Part shown: positions 31,783-44,200 of the stretch, piece by piece
Numbering within the stretch: the stretch's first letter is position 1
How the letters are laid out: each line of letters starts with the position of its first letter
From: Chaetomium olivaceum
Taxonomy: Eukaryota; Ascomycota; Sordariomycetes; Sordariales; Chaetomiaceae
Assembly: GCA_039881045.1 (NCBI GenBank)
Contig: JAYWVB010000038.1
Location: 62,001 to 126,000, forward strand
DNA: 64,000 bases
Direction: 5' to 3'
Made by a program: the position numbers and the translations under genes
The notes under the pieces: generated by a model
The model's input: the letters and a program-made list of their open reading frames with translations, nothing else
Told to the model about the DNA's origin: nothing
Databases searched by the model: none

Positions 31783-33612
31783 GGCTGACGGCGAATGGTG
31801 GGCAACCCAAATAAGGAGTCAAATCGATAGAAAAAGGATTTGAAAATTGAATTTTATGCCAGTATCAATTTTGGCTCGAAATTGACAGCTGTGTCGATAC
31901 GTGCTGCTCTCCCCGTCTGTCTCGGATCGTAATAGCGTTGTTGTGTTGCGCTTAGGCAGGGCGATAGGGCGCTTGCACATGTAGGAGGTGCTGAGTGGGT
32001 GGCCGTAGCGGGTTTGAGTAAAACGACTGCAGTGCAGGCGGCGGGACAAGAAGTGGACCACTGGGGTGCAGCGGGAAGCGCAGCGGGAAAAGTGAGAGAA
32101 AGGAAGAAAGAGTGCTGGCCAGAGAGGTGCTCGCCCTTTTGCGTCGTCCCGCAAGCTTCGGGGTGGCAGCCAATCAACGGTCTTTTCCAACACAAGGTCG
32201 CAGCGCCCGTGGCAGCACCCAGGCTCGCGAGCAATTCCCGGGGCCAGCTGACTGACTCTTTCACAAGACAAGGCCGGGGGGGGAGGATGTGGCAGGACAA
32301 ACCTATGTACCACCTAAGCCTGGCTGGGCTGAATGATAACAGTCAAGTGCGAATAAGTGATCATTCGGATGTTGGGGTTGGAGATTGCGTTCACTTACTA
32401 GGGGCTTGTATCCTACACAGTAGTAGTCGGCAAGGGGATGGCGACGATGGCCATGATGTCGTACGTCATGTACCTGGTTCTCGGGGTGCACGAGGTACCG
32501 TTGTGAACGGCGAGTACGAGAGCATTCATGGTAAGTATGTACATAACTTACAAACGAGCAAAGGTTCAAATCAACCCATGTACTGGCTTGTGGGGTTGGA
32601 TTACAATACGAAGGAAATCATCTGCTTCGCCATCGACCTGCATTACATCGATCATCACTCGTCGGATTCTTGAATGTATCGTTCGTTTGGTCTCAGTTCA
32701 GTATCCATGCCATGCGAGATTTCCAGCCCATCAACCCCCGACACAGAGTGGTCTCTATTTTATTGACTACCTCACTTTTGGGTACCACTTGTCAGGGGGT
32801 GGAATATCTCACGAACAACCTGGAAATAGTGCCCTTTGTCGAAGCGAACCGATAGTTATTCCCTTGCCCAGACTAGGATGCGCGGCCTCACTTCATCCAG
32901 ATCGGGTGCGGAAGGACGGAACGTTTGAGACAGTTCCCGCTTGCCAAGCTGACATTGAGCATCTGATTCCGTCATCCGTTTTTGCACAGAATCCCCGTGG
33001 TTGCTAGCTGGCCTGCTGAATGTCAGGTACTGGGTGTCGGTGAATTGAACACGGTCGATTCGGTAACCCGATCCAAGCCCGAGACAGATTTCCCCAATCA
33101 CAACAATCCGTGCCTCTGCGTGGGGGATTTTGCCGTGACTGTGCAGGTACATGTTTCCCCGGTGCCGAGACAAGACAATCACTCCGTCCGCACTGCGTAC
33201 GCATGGATTTACATTCGGCGATTGCGACTCAGGTGGCGTGGCAGTCAAGCCCATGCGAAAGTGGGGAACCAAAGCTCGTCAGCGCCGGGCTTCACCAAGA
33301 GGGCACCGAGGGCGCGACCAAGAGCGTAGCCAATAAAATGTGTCATGGACATTTGACAACTGCAAGGTCTAGAATCCGGCGACCGTGACGGCCTCTCCCC
33401 CGTTATCGTCGTAAAGGGGGGCCGCGGTGCCAGTTTGGCTCTCGCCCGCATCATATAAGTGACATCGTGACTCGAATCCGGGGACTCCTCGTTGCTCAAA
33501 GAATTGTCATTGATCGACCCGCCGTACCCAACGGCTGAATGTGTACCGCAGAGCCTCCGTTGTCCTTTTCCTTGACACCAAACCCGAAAGCAAAAGCACG
33601 CCCAACGCTTCT
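31783..33612. other. Intergenic, no supported gene
   Basis: Contains the upstream region of the RING/PHD gene and the downstream region of RPL43. Frames are short and lack domains or splice continuity. Confidence 0.55.
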
Positions 33613-34750
33613 CTAAACCTCGGTGATCTCGCGGAGACGGCGGAGAGTTGACCGCATAGCAGCCGCCGCAGGGGTCCTGGATCGTTGGTTAGATTTCGTT
33701 TCAGCCGGTACCAGGAATCCACAATGACTCACGCAACAGTGTAAGCACCACCAGCCATGGTCTTCTTGCAGGACTTGCAGTTCTGTAGAGGTCGAGTCAG
33801 TCATATGCCAGCGCCAAAGTTTGCTGCGGCCTCGTGTTGCGGAGCGGCGTTTCTTCCGCAGCCGTAACCCTAGGCGCACCATAACGGGGGGCCTTACCCA
33901 GATGCCAACGGCCGAACGACGAACGGTGTCTGTTGCTGGATTAGCTCAGATTATGTATGGGATGGATCGGATTTGCTCACTCTTTCCGCAGAATGCTGCG
34001 CAAGGGAAGCGTATGTTAGTAAATGTGTTCAAAGTGGGCGCTCGTGACGCATGCCGCCATTGTTAAAGTGATGAGGTGGCCGCGACGGCTAGTATCTATG
34101 GCTAGGGGTACATACTGCAAGTGTACCGGGCGTGCTGGGAAACTTCCTGCTCTGTGTGATTGTTAGCAAGCGATGTCGGCCGGGGCGATGGCATGGTTGA
34201 ACTTACTCTTGACGAGCTTACGGAGCGAAGCACCGTATCTAATATGGTGTTAGCATCATGACCTAGGCGAAACAATTCGTTGCGCCTTCGACAATATCCG
34301 ATCGGTCTCAAGCTGCCCAATCGCTGGAGGGGCAGTTCAACAACTTGGGCCGCCCAGCCCAGTCCGGGAGAACGGGCACGGTACTGACGCAAAGCTCCTT
34401 TCCATACAATCCGTCCACCCAAGTGCCAACAACTCTCTGAAAGCTGGCGCTTCATCCGCAAGCCCCCCCGCTGTCCCCGGACGATTCAACCCGCGATAAA
34501 TTCCCCAGCCGTTTTTAGGGCGGCAGATCTTTTGCAAGCGAACCTCCATTGGAGACCGATCGGACACGGAGAGCAGTATTGTCGTCGAAGGCGCATCGGG
34601 AAATTAACTTAGGAAATGTTGGATCACGAACCTTGTGCCGTACTATTTTCCGGCGTTAGCGAGCTCGAATTACACCAGCAGAATGGTTTTAGGAGTATTG
34701 CGATAACTTACCTTGCCGGAGATGCCGACCTTCTTCGTGCGCTTAGACAT
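33613..34750 (-). CDS. RPL43: 60S ribosomal protein eL43 (L37a), eight exons
   Basis: A 92-aa protein split over eight exons: 34750..34712, 34642..34632, 34238..34207, 34151..34116, 33995..33981, 33929..33898, 33782..33733 and 33676..33613. All joins keep frame and have GT-AG ends with clear CTAAC branches. It reads MSKRTKKVGISGKYGTRYGA at the start, the zinc ribbon C39-x2-C42...C57-x2-C60 (YTCTFCGK, WNCKSCKK) and ends in AMRSTLRRLREITEV, diagnostic of eL43. Exon 2 is an 11-nt microexon (TACGGCACAAG, coding Tyr-Gly-Thr and part of Arg) and exon 5 is 15 nt. Intron 2 is long (393 bp). The protein sits in the large subunit. It is divergently paired with the oxidoreductase gene at 35560. No frameshift. 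Confidence 0.97.
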
Positions 34751-35559
34751 CTTGACTGGTTTGAAGGGTGTGGTACGTAAACTTCAAATGGGCGACTCGC
34801 TGGGTGTTGGCGGGCGTCGACGATTTTGAGAAATGTGTACTGCAATTTTCTGGTGTGTGTGGCCGGGGGGTGCAAAACGCGGGATCTGGCAGAACCGTTA
34901 TCCCGAAGAGTTGCTAGTAAAGCGGGGCGGGGCTTCAGCCCAAAGCCCCAGGGTCAAACATTTTATGTGGGATCGCTTGGCAGCGGGCGGGGCAAGCTTT
35001 GGAAGGATGGAATGGATTTGATTGAGCATTGCCTGCCGGAGAAGCAGCTGCATTCATGTGCTCTTGAACTGGTTCGGTTATTCCATGGATGGAAACATTG
35101 GACGCCCAGCCGTCATACTGCGTACTGTGTAAAGAATGAATGGATGTGATCGAGTCGGCCAACCCGCTAACACGGCGGTAGCTTCCCAATCCAGCAAAGT
35201 TGACAATTGAAACAGTTCGCCATGCCCTGAACCTCGGCTACTCTTGGCGGTGAAAGGGGCTGCCGATGATGTCGTCAAGGGAGGGAACAGCGGGTCAGGG
35301 ACGATTCCATTTTGGAGTTGATCGTCAATTCGACCTGAACATGCACACACTTTTGTACAGATTAGAGCTCAACAAACTCAATTTCCCATTACCATCATCC
35401 TATTGGCAAACCCCTGTTTCAAGAAACTTTCATAAACGCGTTTAATTGAGACCTCTGTGCCTCATAAACGGAATTTATTGAGCGTGGAGCCCTTTTGCAA
35501 GCTCGGAATAGCTTCAAATTCAAAAAGTGGATAGCTATCTCACATCAGACTCCTTCGTC
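34751..35559. other. Divergent promoter region of RPL43 and the oxidoreductase gene
   Basis: 809 bp without a supportable gene; carries both 5' flanks. Confidence 0.6.
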
Positions 35560-37110
35560 ATGCCATCCAAACAACACGGCCGCCAATACGACCTTGTCGT
35601 CTTTGGTGCGACCGGTGAGTTCATTCTGCATGCATCCAAATATGGCATTCAACGACACTGACTCGGTCTAGGTTACACTGGAAAGTACACCGCCCAGTAC
35701 ATCACCACTCACCTGCCGACCGACTTAAAGTGGGCAGTAGCAGGCCGTTCCCAGTCCAAGCTTGAAGATGTGGTTGCCGAGTGCAAGAAGCTCAACGCCG
35801 ACCGCGTGCAGCCGGGGATCGAGGTCTGCAGCCTGACAGACTCCGACCTGGCCGTCCTCGCGAAGAAGACCTTCATCCTCGCCACTACCGTCGGCCCCTA
35901 CGGCAAGCTAGGCGAGCACGCTTTCAAAGCCTGCGCCGAGAATGGCACGCACTACCTCGACGTGACGGGCGAGGTCCCCTTCGTGGCCAAGATGCTCAAG
36001 AAGTACGAGTCGACCGCCAAAGAGAGCGGCGCCCTCATGTTCCCGCAGATCGGCATTGAGTCGGCGCCCCCCGATCTTGTTACTTGGTCCCTCGCCTCCT
36101 TCATCCGCTCCGAGTTTTCCTCACCCATCCGGGACGTGACCGTGTCAATCCACAACCTCAAGTATGGCCCTTCCCCCCATTCTCACCCCCCCTCCGCCAT
36201 TCCCACCCTGCTCACCTTTCCCCGAAACTAACCCCCCCGTTCCCGTTCTAGATCCGCCCCATCCGGCGGCACCGTGACCACCGCGCTTACCATATTCGAA
36301 TACTTCACGCTGGCCGACCTCCGCGCCGCCTTCAAGCCCTACGCCCTCTCCCCCCTGCCGCGCCCCAACCCCAACCCACCACCACCACCACCACCACCAA
36401 CCCTCCCCCGCGCCCCAAACGCAGCCTCCTCACCCTCCTCACGGGCCTCATCCGCACCCCCCACCTCGGGCTCCTGACCACCTCCCCGGCCGGCAGCACC
36501 GACGCGGCCATCGTGCAGCGCACATGGGGCTTGCTGGGCACGACCCCCTCGCGCCAGCCGCAGTTCTACGGCCCGAATTTCTCCTTCCGCGAATACCTGC
36601 GCCCGCGCAACTGGCTGACGGGCATCGCGATCCACTACGGGCTGATGGTGCTGGGGTTGGTGATGGTGACGCCGTGGCTGAGGAGGGTGGTGGCGAGGTG
36701 GTTGTATCAGCCCGGGGAAGGCCCCGAGGCGGAGGTGGCGAAGGGGGATGAGATCGAGTATAGGGGGGTTGGGGTGCGGGATGGCGGGGAGGGGGAGAGG
36801 GTTGTTTGTAGCGCGGGGTTTGCGGGGAGTGCTTATTATTGTGAGTGTTTTGCTTCCTTTTCTTCTTTTTCTTCTCTGTGGGTTTGTTTTGGTGTGACGA
36901 GGTTGGTGTGTGTGATGAGGGGAACGGATTTTGCTAACCGTGTGGTGAATAGTGACGGGCATTCTGCTGGCTGAGGCGGCGTCAACGCTACTTGAGGAGG
37001 ATGTTGATCTCCCGGGAGGCGTGTACACGGCCGCGTGTTTGGGGCAACCGTATATTGACCGGCTGGACCGTGGCGGGTTCCATGTTGAGACGAACCTTCT
37101 AGAGGATTGA
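35560..37110 (+). CDS. Saccharopine dehydrogenase-like oxidoreductase
   Basis: Exons 35560..35614, 35672..36161, 36252..36840 and 36953..37110; about 430 aa with one base restored, the usual length of this family. The N-terminal Rossmann motif is YDLVVFGATGYTGKY, split by intron 1 (GTGAGT...CTGAC...TAG). Further blocks are WAVAGRSQSKLEDV, ILATTVGPYGKLGEHAFKAC, GTHYLDVTGE and FPQIGIESAPPDLV. After the break come GLLTTSPAGSTDAAIVQRTW, FREYLRPRNWLTGIAIHYG and a C-terminal VYTAACLGQPYIDRL. The frame slips at the C4 tract 36413..36416 (one base missing) after a poly-Pro linker. Members resemble the trans-acting enoyl reductase/SCCPDH group, which bind NAD(P); the substrate is unknown. A hydrophobic stretch (LMVLGLVMVTPWL) suggests membrane or lipid-droplet association. 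Confidence 0.88.
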
Positions 37111-37377
37111 GTTGTGGTGGGGAGCTACAAAGTTGTATGTACATACGATACGAGACGGTGGTTAAATTCCAATTGACTCATGGACATTATCGTTTCACGG
37201 CTTGTATATTGTGTATACTGCTCTAAATAACGAAAACCAGGGGTATCATCTTGAAACATATGCTCTCACCAGTCTAACTATGCACGCTTGAAACAGACAC
37301 CGATACCATCCTGCTCTTCGGTCGAGTCCACCACTTCGACCACCACATACTCGCGACGTCCGTCTCCCCTACCACCA

Positions 37378-39360
37378 TCACCTCTCCTCCCCCTTCTTGC
37401 CCTTCCTCTTCTTCCTCCATCCCCTCGCCCCCCTCATCCTCCGCGAAAACTCGCTTCCCCCCCCGTCCAGCCGATAATCCTCCACCAGCAGCGCCATCCC
37501 CAATACAGGCCCGCACACCATCAGCGCAACCCACAACAAAACGGTGATGGTCTCCTGGTACGACCGGGCGATGGCCTCCCGCTCGGGGCTGCCCCACGCG
37601 TAACTGCAGGCGACCACGACGCTCGCATAGATCTTGTCGGCTTCGCCGCGCACGTGCTCGGGCAGGTAGGTCCTCAGCTTCCCAGGGACCAGACGGCCCC
37701 ACACGGCGCCCGACACGGCAGACCCAACGGCACCACCAACTTGGACGAGGGTCAGGAAGGACGCCGTGGCAACACCGACGTACTGCTGTGCATGTCCGTG
37801 CCCATGCCCGGGCCCGTGGACATCGGTGCTCGCGGCGGCGGCCTGCACGATCAGCTGAGTGGCGACATGCATCAGGCCCGCCCCACCGCCAAGCAGTGTC
37901 TGGGCGGCAAAAAGGGTGGCGGTCGACGCGTCGCGGGTTCGGGTGTGCAGGAGGACGGTGATGGCAATCGTGTAAAGTGCCGCACCGGTGAGAATGAACG
38001 GCCGGGGACGCGGGGTGGACAGGCGACGGATGATGAGCGAGGCGAGGAGGGCGGATATGGTTGAGGCGAAGGAAAAGGTTTGTGTGATGGGCCCTGCGCG
38101 CGAAACGGGCAGGTTGAGAGCGACGAGGAGGTACGAGTAGAAGTAGGGCTGAACGGCGATGTAAAAGACGGCGAAATAGAAGAAGCCGAGGGCACAGCCA
38201 GCGCAGAAGGTGCGTGATTTGAGGAGCTGGAGGGGGAGAAGAGGGTGCGGTGCGCGAGACTCCCAAAACGGGAAGAGAATCAGGAGGACGATGCCGATTA
38301 GGATCATGAGTAGAAGTTTGGGGTCGTGCCACCCGGACGGCGAGCGTGAGACGAGGGTCAGGGGGATGAGAATTAGGGAGAGGCCACCGGAGAGGAGGAG
38401 GGTGCCGCCGACGTCGAGGTCGTGGAAGAGCCGTTTTGCTGCTACTTGAGGGGAGTCGCCGCCAACGGTGGGATCTCGACGCCGCTTTTTGGTAAGGAGG
38501 CCCAGCCGCTCGGCTTTCCGCCCGTTGAGGAACAAGCTTAAGGCGAGCGGAAGGAAGGCAATGGGGAGGATGACGGCCCAAATGGCGTAGCCCACTCTCC
38601 AGGTCGAGTTGGCCAAGATGAAGGCGGCGATGGCCGGGCCAATCCATACAGTCACGAGAAAGGGGCTGTCGGGGAGGCTGGAGAAGAGGGCACGATTGAG
38701 GAAGTCGCTGGTGTCGGCGATAAAGACCTGCTGCAGGATCTGGAGGCCTGTGGACCCGGCCGAGTAGAAGATCTGAGCGGAGGCGTATGTTTGGACGTTT
38801 TGCGAAGCCGCCATCTGGATGTATCCCAGGACGCACAGGAGGACGGAGATACAGAATGCTTCTAAGCGGCCGAACACGTCGGCAAGCTTTGCCATGGGAG
38901 GTTTAATGACGGCTATCCGTGTTAGTGAGGAGTAGGGGATGATACAGTGAGCACCTTGCACATACCGTTCACGACGCCTTGGACGACATAGACGGTCGAC
39001 AGCAGGGAGTGGTTGTTGAAGGAGCTGACGGCGAACGCTGCCAGGGAGTATGTGACCTGTCCTTCTAGTGACACAGTAAAGGCCATGAGGAAGATGCTGC
39101 CACCAAGTCAGCGGCGTGTCTTGTCGAGTACTCTCTATCATCAAGCCGACCAACCTCATATAGGCGACCACCAACCCCCATTTTGACCACGTCCGGGCGA
39201 CGGCTTCGATGCGGCGCACGCCATCCTGGACATCGGAGTCGGAGTCGCTGGCACTGTTGTGTCCGGAGCCAGCCGGGATGTCCGTTACCGCGCCATATTC
39301 ACGGATGTCGCATTGTCCCGGAATCAACAGCGCCCTGGTGTCATCGTCGACCGCAGTCAT
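37378..39360 (-). CDS. MFS transporter, siderophore-iron type
   Basis: Three exons, 39360..39155, 39096..38966 and 38912..37378, 623 aa, no frameshift. Introns have GTTGGT...CTGAC...CAG and GTATGT...CACTAAC...TAG. After an acidic N-terminus come about 14 hydrophobic segments. Landmarks of the fungal siderophore transporter group are QVTYSLAAFAVSSFNNHSLL, VVQGVVNAVIKPPMAKLAD, VFGRLEAFCISVLLCVLGYI, IFYSAGSTGLQILQQVFIAD and GGAVGSAVSGAVWGRLVPG. Likely moves ferric siderophores with protons across the plasma or vesicle membrane; the substrate is not readable from sequence. The tail is Arg/Lys-rich. A GATA-type iron-regulator consensus lies 938 bp upstream of the ATG. Convergent with the oxidoreductase gene. 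Confidence 0.9.
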   Translation of the reverse strand: MTAVDDDTRALLIPGQCDIREYGAVTDIPAGSGHNSASDSDSDVQDGVRRIEAVARTWSKWGLVVAYMRLVGLMIESTRQDTPLTWWQHLPHGLYCVTRRTGHILPGSVRRQLLQQPLPAVDRLCRPRRRERYVQGAHCIIPYSSLTRIAVIKPPMAKLADVFGRLEAFCISVLLCVLGYIQMAASQNVQTYASAQIFYSAGSTGLQILQQVFIADTSDFLNRALFSSLPDSPFLVTVWIGPAIAAFILANSTWRVGYAIWAVILPIAFLPLALSLFLNGRKAERLGLLTKKRRRDPTVGGDSPQVAAKRLFHDLDVGGTLLLSGGLSLILIPLTLVSRSPSGWHDPKLLLMILIGIVLLILFPFWESRAPHPLLPLQLLKSRTFCAGCALGFFYFAVFYIAVQPYFYSYLLVALNLPVSRAGPITQTFSFASTISALLASLIIRRLSTPRPRPFILTGAALYTIAITVLLHTRTRDASTATLFAAQTLLGGGAGLMHVATQLIVQAAAASTDVHGPGHGHGHAQQYVGVATASFLTLVQVGGAVGSAVSGAVWGRLVPGKLRTYLPEHVRGEADKIYASVVVACSYAWGSPEREAIARSYQETITVLLWVALMVCGPVLGMALLVEDYRLDGGGSEFSRRMRGARGWRKKRKGKKGEER

Positions 39361-41297
39361 GGTCTGGGTGGTTGAGTTGAGTGCTGCAAAGGGTACTCCT
39401 TAATCCCGCTATTTCCCACTAGGCACATCCGTGACTCCCGTGCCTACACGTTAAGGACCTTAGGTTCCAGGCTGACAGATGGCATCTATTGCCCCCATGA
39501 ATTCGCGCCCTGTAAGTCGTAACTGTACGAATACTTCGAAGTCGAAAACGGAGCGGGTTGTTGCGGGGGGTTGTTGCTACCCGAGGGAGACGGTTTCAAA
39601 ACGAGAAAGAAGGAAAAAAGAAAAGTCTCAAATCACCGACTTTGAAGAAGAAACACAAGGCTGTAGTGGCCTGAAAAGCGAAGATCGGTTGTTTAATCAG
39701 GGGTGTCTGTCTGACATTAGTTATTTGACTCAGGCCGCTGAGCCCCTTTCAGCTGCCACCTGAGTGTGCCTGTCCGCCTGCCTGCCCTTGTCCCCCACGC
39801 TCAAAACAAGCCGGATTGGATGCAGGTTTCAGATGTGTTGTCCAGTAGGAGTAGCAGTCGGTCCCAGTGAAGGAACGAAGTTGCCGAACCTGACCCGACT
39901 CAAAAGCAGCCCAGTCCGGGCAGTCCCGCATTGGCTGACACAACTGGCAACGCATGCACACTGGAACTGGCAGGGCCGATCCAGCGAGCAGAGCAAAAGA
40001 AGAAAAGAACTTGAAATCCAATCCTTACTTGATGGCAACTGCAACTGCCCCCGACGTGCCCGAGAACCGAGTCCCCCACCGCATTCCAGGGCACCTGCCC
40101 AACTTGAACCCATGCCCCCCTCATTCGGGCAGCTAAAATGGGATGCGAAGAGCAGTTTTGTTGTGGCAGGCACTGGCAGGCAGTCAGCGGATGAGTGGAC
40201 CCGTGGGGCCAGGTCACCAGGCTGGTCAACCATGCGTGATCCTGCCGGGGCGGAATGGGGGGTGAGCTGCATTGATTGGCCGCAGATTATCGGAATGATC
40301 TGATAACTTCGCCTGTAGTGGGGTAGCAGGTGGCCCGCACCTTGCTCGCGTTGCCGCTTTCTTCCCATTTCCCATGAGATCCCCACTCGCGTGTTCGGCC
40401 GAAGTCCGCTGGCACGCCTGGCTCCCCGGTTGTGGAGTACTTTTGGTGTGCTGTGCCCAGCCGTCGATTGGGATGCGATCGTCACGTCTTGAGAATGGAA
40501 GGGTTGTTGCATGGAACATTATTCAAAACCGGAGTTCAGAAGAGGGAGGTGACGATGGATCCATCCTCCGTGTTCTTTCTGACATGTTTCATCTCGCTTG
40601 TTTATTTCCAGGTTGAAGTTCCGCTCTATATTTCCATCATTAGTACGTCACTACCTAGGTATTCTTAAATGTTCCGACGTTGAATAACAACCAGGTCAGA
40701 GTCAAGGCCAAGCCAAGTCACAACAAAGACAACCGCCGCCATGTTAGTCAAGGGCTAAGGTAAAGATCCGCCATGGCAGATCTGATATATACAAATGCCC
40801 TTCATGTTGACGAACCACACACGCCTATGCCTATCCTCCAAAGAAAAACCTGAAAAAGAGAAGGATATCAAGAAGGATAACACAGAGGATATCGAGAAGA
40901 AGAATAAAACAAAAAAAGATACCAAAAAAGGTAAAATGGGGGAGTTGCAACGAGACAAACAAGAAGGGAAACAGGTAGCGGGTAACAAGAAGAGCAGGAA
41001 GAAAAAGACAACGGCCACCCCCTCCCAAAAAATGACCAAGACGACATGAAAACATTTGCATTACCATTGCCATAAAGCATAAGGATATTTCCCTTTTCCC
41101 CCAACGCCTCCGCCTCCCCACTCCCTTCCTCCCATCCCATGCCCTTGCCCCGACTCTCCCTTCCCTCCCTCCCTCCCTCCCTACCTCGCTCGCTTCAAAC
41201 CCTTCCACCACCACCACCGAACCAGAAGAAGCAAGAACCAGAACCAGAAGAAAGAAGAACCAAAAGGAAGAAAGGGCATCACATCACATCACACACG
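39361..41297. other. Upstream region of the siderophore-type transporter
   Basis: No gene supported. The flanking gene to the right ends at 41298 on the minus strand, so this interval is essentially the transporter's upstream DNA plus that gene's 3' flank. It includes an A-rich stretch at 40840-41010 and a (ccct)n run near 41160-41183. Confidence 0.55.
40298..40306 (+). promoter_or_regulatory. ATCTGATAA, GATA-type iron-repressor consensus
   Basis: Matches the ATCWGATAA consensus described for SreA/Sre1-type iron-responsive GATA factors. A second GATAA core is 40285-40290 (minus strand, CGATAATC), and a CCAAT box (minus strand GGCCAATC) lies at about 40275. CCAAT plus GATA elements are the known setting for HapX and SreA control. 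No factor binding is shown by sequence alone. Confidence 0.45.
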
Positions 41298-44200
41298 TCA
41301 CGCCTCCTCCATAATCCCGCCCTCCCCGGCCCCATCCGCCCTCCACTCCCGACTCCGCTCCGTCAACCGCCTCACCCCGCCAATCCGCCCCGCCCACAGG
41401 CTCTCCACGGGGGTGCGGAAGGTGAACGCGCGCTGCGAGCTCACGACCCCAATCGCCTGCAGCACGGCCTTGCGGCTGTCGCGCCCAAACACCGCCGGGT
41501 GGCTGATCCACTCGAGGCTGGCCTCGAGCTCGGCGTCGAGCGCCGCGACCGTGGCCGCGTCGATGCCCGCCGTTGTTGCCCCGCCCATGCCGCCGAGGCC
41601 GTCGTTGGAGCGGGTCCGGGGTAGGAGTGAGGATGGTGGGGGGAATGCGGCGCCGGAGGGGGTGGCGCCCGAGTGGGGGTGGGTCGCCGAGGTGGGTGAG
41701 GGTGAGTTCTTCCGGTCGGGCGTCCCGGCCACGGTGGGTGACCCGTCGAGGCCGCTGCCTGGGCCTGGGCCGCCCGGATGCGGGGTCGACGGCTGGGACC
41801 GGGAGGAGGAGGAAGGCCCGGGCGGTGGAACGGGGGGCAGGCCACCCTTGCCGAGACCCTTGAGGATGGAACGTGTCTCGTTGAGAAGGGTGTGCGCGCG
41901 GTCGTGCTGGCCGCGGCTGACCAGCGTGAGGGCGCGGGTTAGCATGTCCGAGGTCAGCAGCTCCATCCGCCGCTGCACGATGTGGGGGTGGGGCGGGATT
42001 GGCGGTGTGTTCCCCCACGGCTTCTTTGAGTTCGCCGCCGGGAGCATGGTGATGGCTAGGAGGCTGGGTCGTGTGTGCTGCGACGACCCGTCCCGGAGGA
42101 TGTCGCCCCAGCTGATCTCGGCCTGGATCAGCGGCACCTCCTCCACCGAGACTGCCCTTTGCTCGTCCTGGTCCATCGACCCACCCAGCGCCTCGAGTCC
42201 CGATACAATGTTGTCCCACGGGTCTTGGGGAAGCTGCTCTTGTGACGACGTGTCTGGTATGATGACGAGCTGTACCAGAATGTCTCGCTTGTCCCCGAAG
42301 CGAAGGTCCCCGAGGGATGCTTCTGCGTCACGGCCCGTCGCGCGTTTTGTGATTTGGAGCGCGCCGCTGATCTTGTGGAACTTGGCTGGCGATCCCTCGG
42401 GAAGCCTGAGCTTCAGTTTCACATTCTGGTGCGACAGCGACTGCATCGAGCCGAGACACCCGGCAAGACACTCTCGGAGCATCATCCAGTCCTTGACGTA
42501 CGTGTACGACGCCTTCGTCCTAGTTGAGAGCTCGATCATTGTGTCTGGCTTGTGCGTCATACCCAAGCCGAAGGAGTGAATAGTGATTCTGGTTTATGTT
42601 AGCTTCCATTACATGTGCCAAAACAATATCTAAAGGGGTTGCTTACTTGGCCGCCTCGGCCCGCGAAACGACAAAGTCGACGCTATCGGTGTCAGATGTT
42701 GAGGCATCGCTGATAAGCATAATCGTAGCGATGGGATTGTTGAACTTGCGGCCCATCAACAGATCCATGGCCACATTGGCGCCTTCGACAACGTCTGCAC
42801 GGTGGCTCTTCTGTCCCACGGGCTTGATGGAGCTGAGCACGTTCCCCCAGCCGGACCATGCCTTGGTGGTCATACCGACGATCGGGACGCCACCAACGGA
42901 AGACCCAAACGTCACGAGACCCATGCGGTCGCGTTCTCCGAGCCCCTGCACCATGAACCGGAGAGCGTCCCGGACGAGGTTGATCTTGACCCCCTGCATG
43001 GAGGCCGAGATGGGGACCACAACCACCACGTCGACGGGCACGTGGATCGAAGGCAATAGCGGGCTGCGGGCGAGGCTGGTGTACTCGGTTGGGGCAGTCG
43101 TGGCCGATTTCGCACCCCCCACGACGAACCCAGCGATGACACGCGTTGTGGCCGGCCGGCCCGTTGCCACTCTTCCTCCTCCGTCTCGGAAAATTCACCT
43201 CGGTCATAGTCGGGGCTGCGGACTGGTGATGTCTCGACCGCGTTGAGATCGAGAAGGGCTTGCTGCCATAGCTTGAGCTGATTTCGGTTTTCGAACCGGA
43301 GGTGGAACTGCGGCAGCTCAGCAACCGACAGGCTGAGCGTCAGAACGTTCTCGTCGATGTGGCCGGTTTCCGACACCTCGTTGAGATGCTTCTTGATGAG
43401 AATAGATCCCTTTAATGTGCAGCGGACCGCTTTACGCGAGGCGGAATCATCTCCCCACTGTTCTTGCTGCGGCTGGGGGTGCTTCTTCTCCTTGACGCAG
43501 ATGAGCATCTCAGCGAAGAGGAAACACTCAAGCTCCTGCCATGATTTCCTGTCCTTGCCAACGCGGAGGGTACCGTAGAGACGAAGCTTTCCAAACCTGA
43601 TATCACGCGTTAGTCTCAGTCCCGCTATCATTCTCATCTGACGAAATCCTGATCAGGACGCTAGGGCTGAGCCCGGTTCTCACTTACCGACCAAAGTCCA
43701 GGCCATGCCAGTTATCAACGCGGCTCCGTAGGTTCTCGGTCATCTCTAGAAGCACCTCAGGCGACTCGTAGGGGTAAAACCGGGGGGCGCTGCGAGCGGG
43801 TGATGGCGCCCGTACCGGTTCCTCCACTTTCGGTGGCGCTGGAGGCGGTGGTGCGCTCTGCAAATCCTCCGGGTCTGGCCGCCAGTTGCTGTCAGGTACC
43901 TCGATGGTGACGAGGCAGGTAAGAGTTTGTTGCTGCCGTGACCTACTGATCGTCGGAAACTCGGAGCGAACCGTCACTGTCGGGGCTGGGATGGGGTTCC
44001 GTGTTACCGCCCGGGGACTTGATAATGATGTTTTCCATGGCTTGGACGTCGTAGTCGTGCCGCCGTGGCGGCCCGCTCTGGGTTGTCTCCGGGTATCCTC
44101 CAGAAGATGCCACACCCGTGGCTTCGCTGTCGCTCCGCACATGTCGTTGCCCGTGATACCGGTGCTCTGATGACGCAGCGTCACGGTTATCGCGATTATC

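Noticed and set aside
37274..38836. 520-codon minus-strand frame overlapping the MFS gene
   Set aside because: It is a shadow of the transporter in another frame: Arg/Pro-rich, with no membrane segments of its own.
39479..39763. 94-codon plus-strand frame upstream of the siderophore-type transporter
   Set aside because: No homology, low-complexity Lys/Arg stretch, within promoter DNA.
41413..42579. 388-codon plus-strand frame opposite the RING-PH-VWA gene
   Set aside because: Antisense shadow of GC-rich coding sequence, without domain or splice support.
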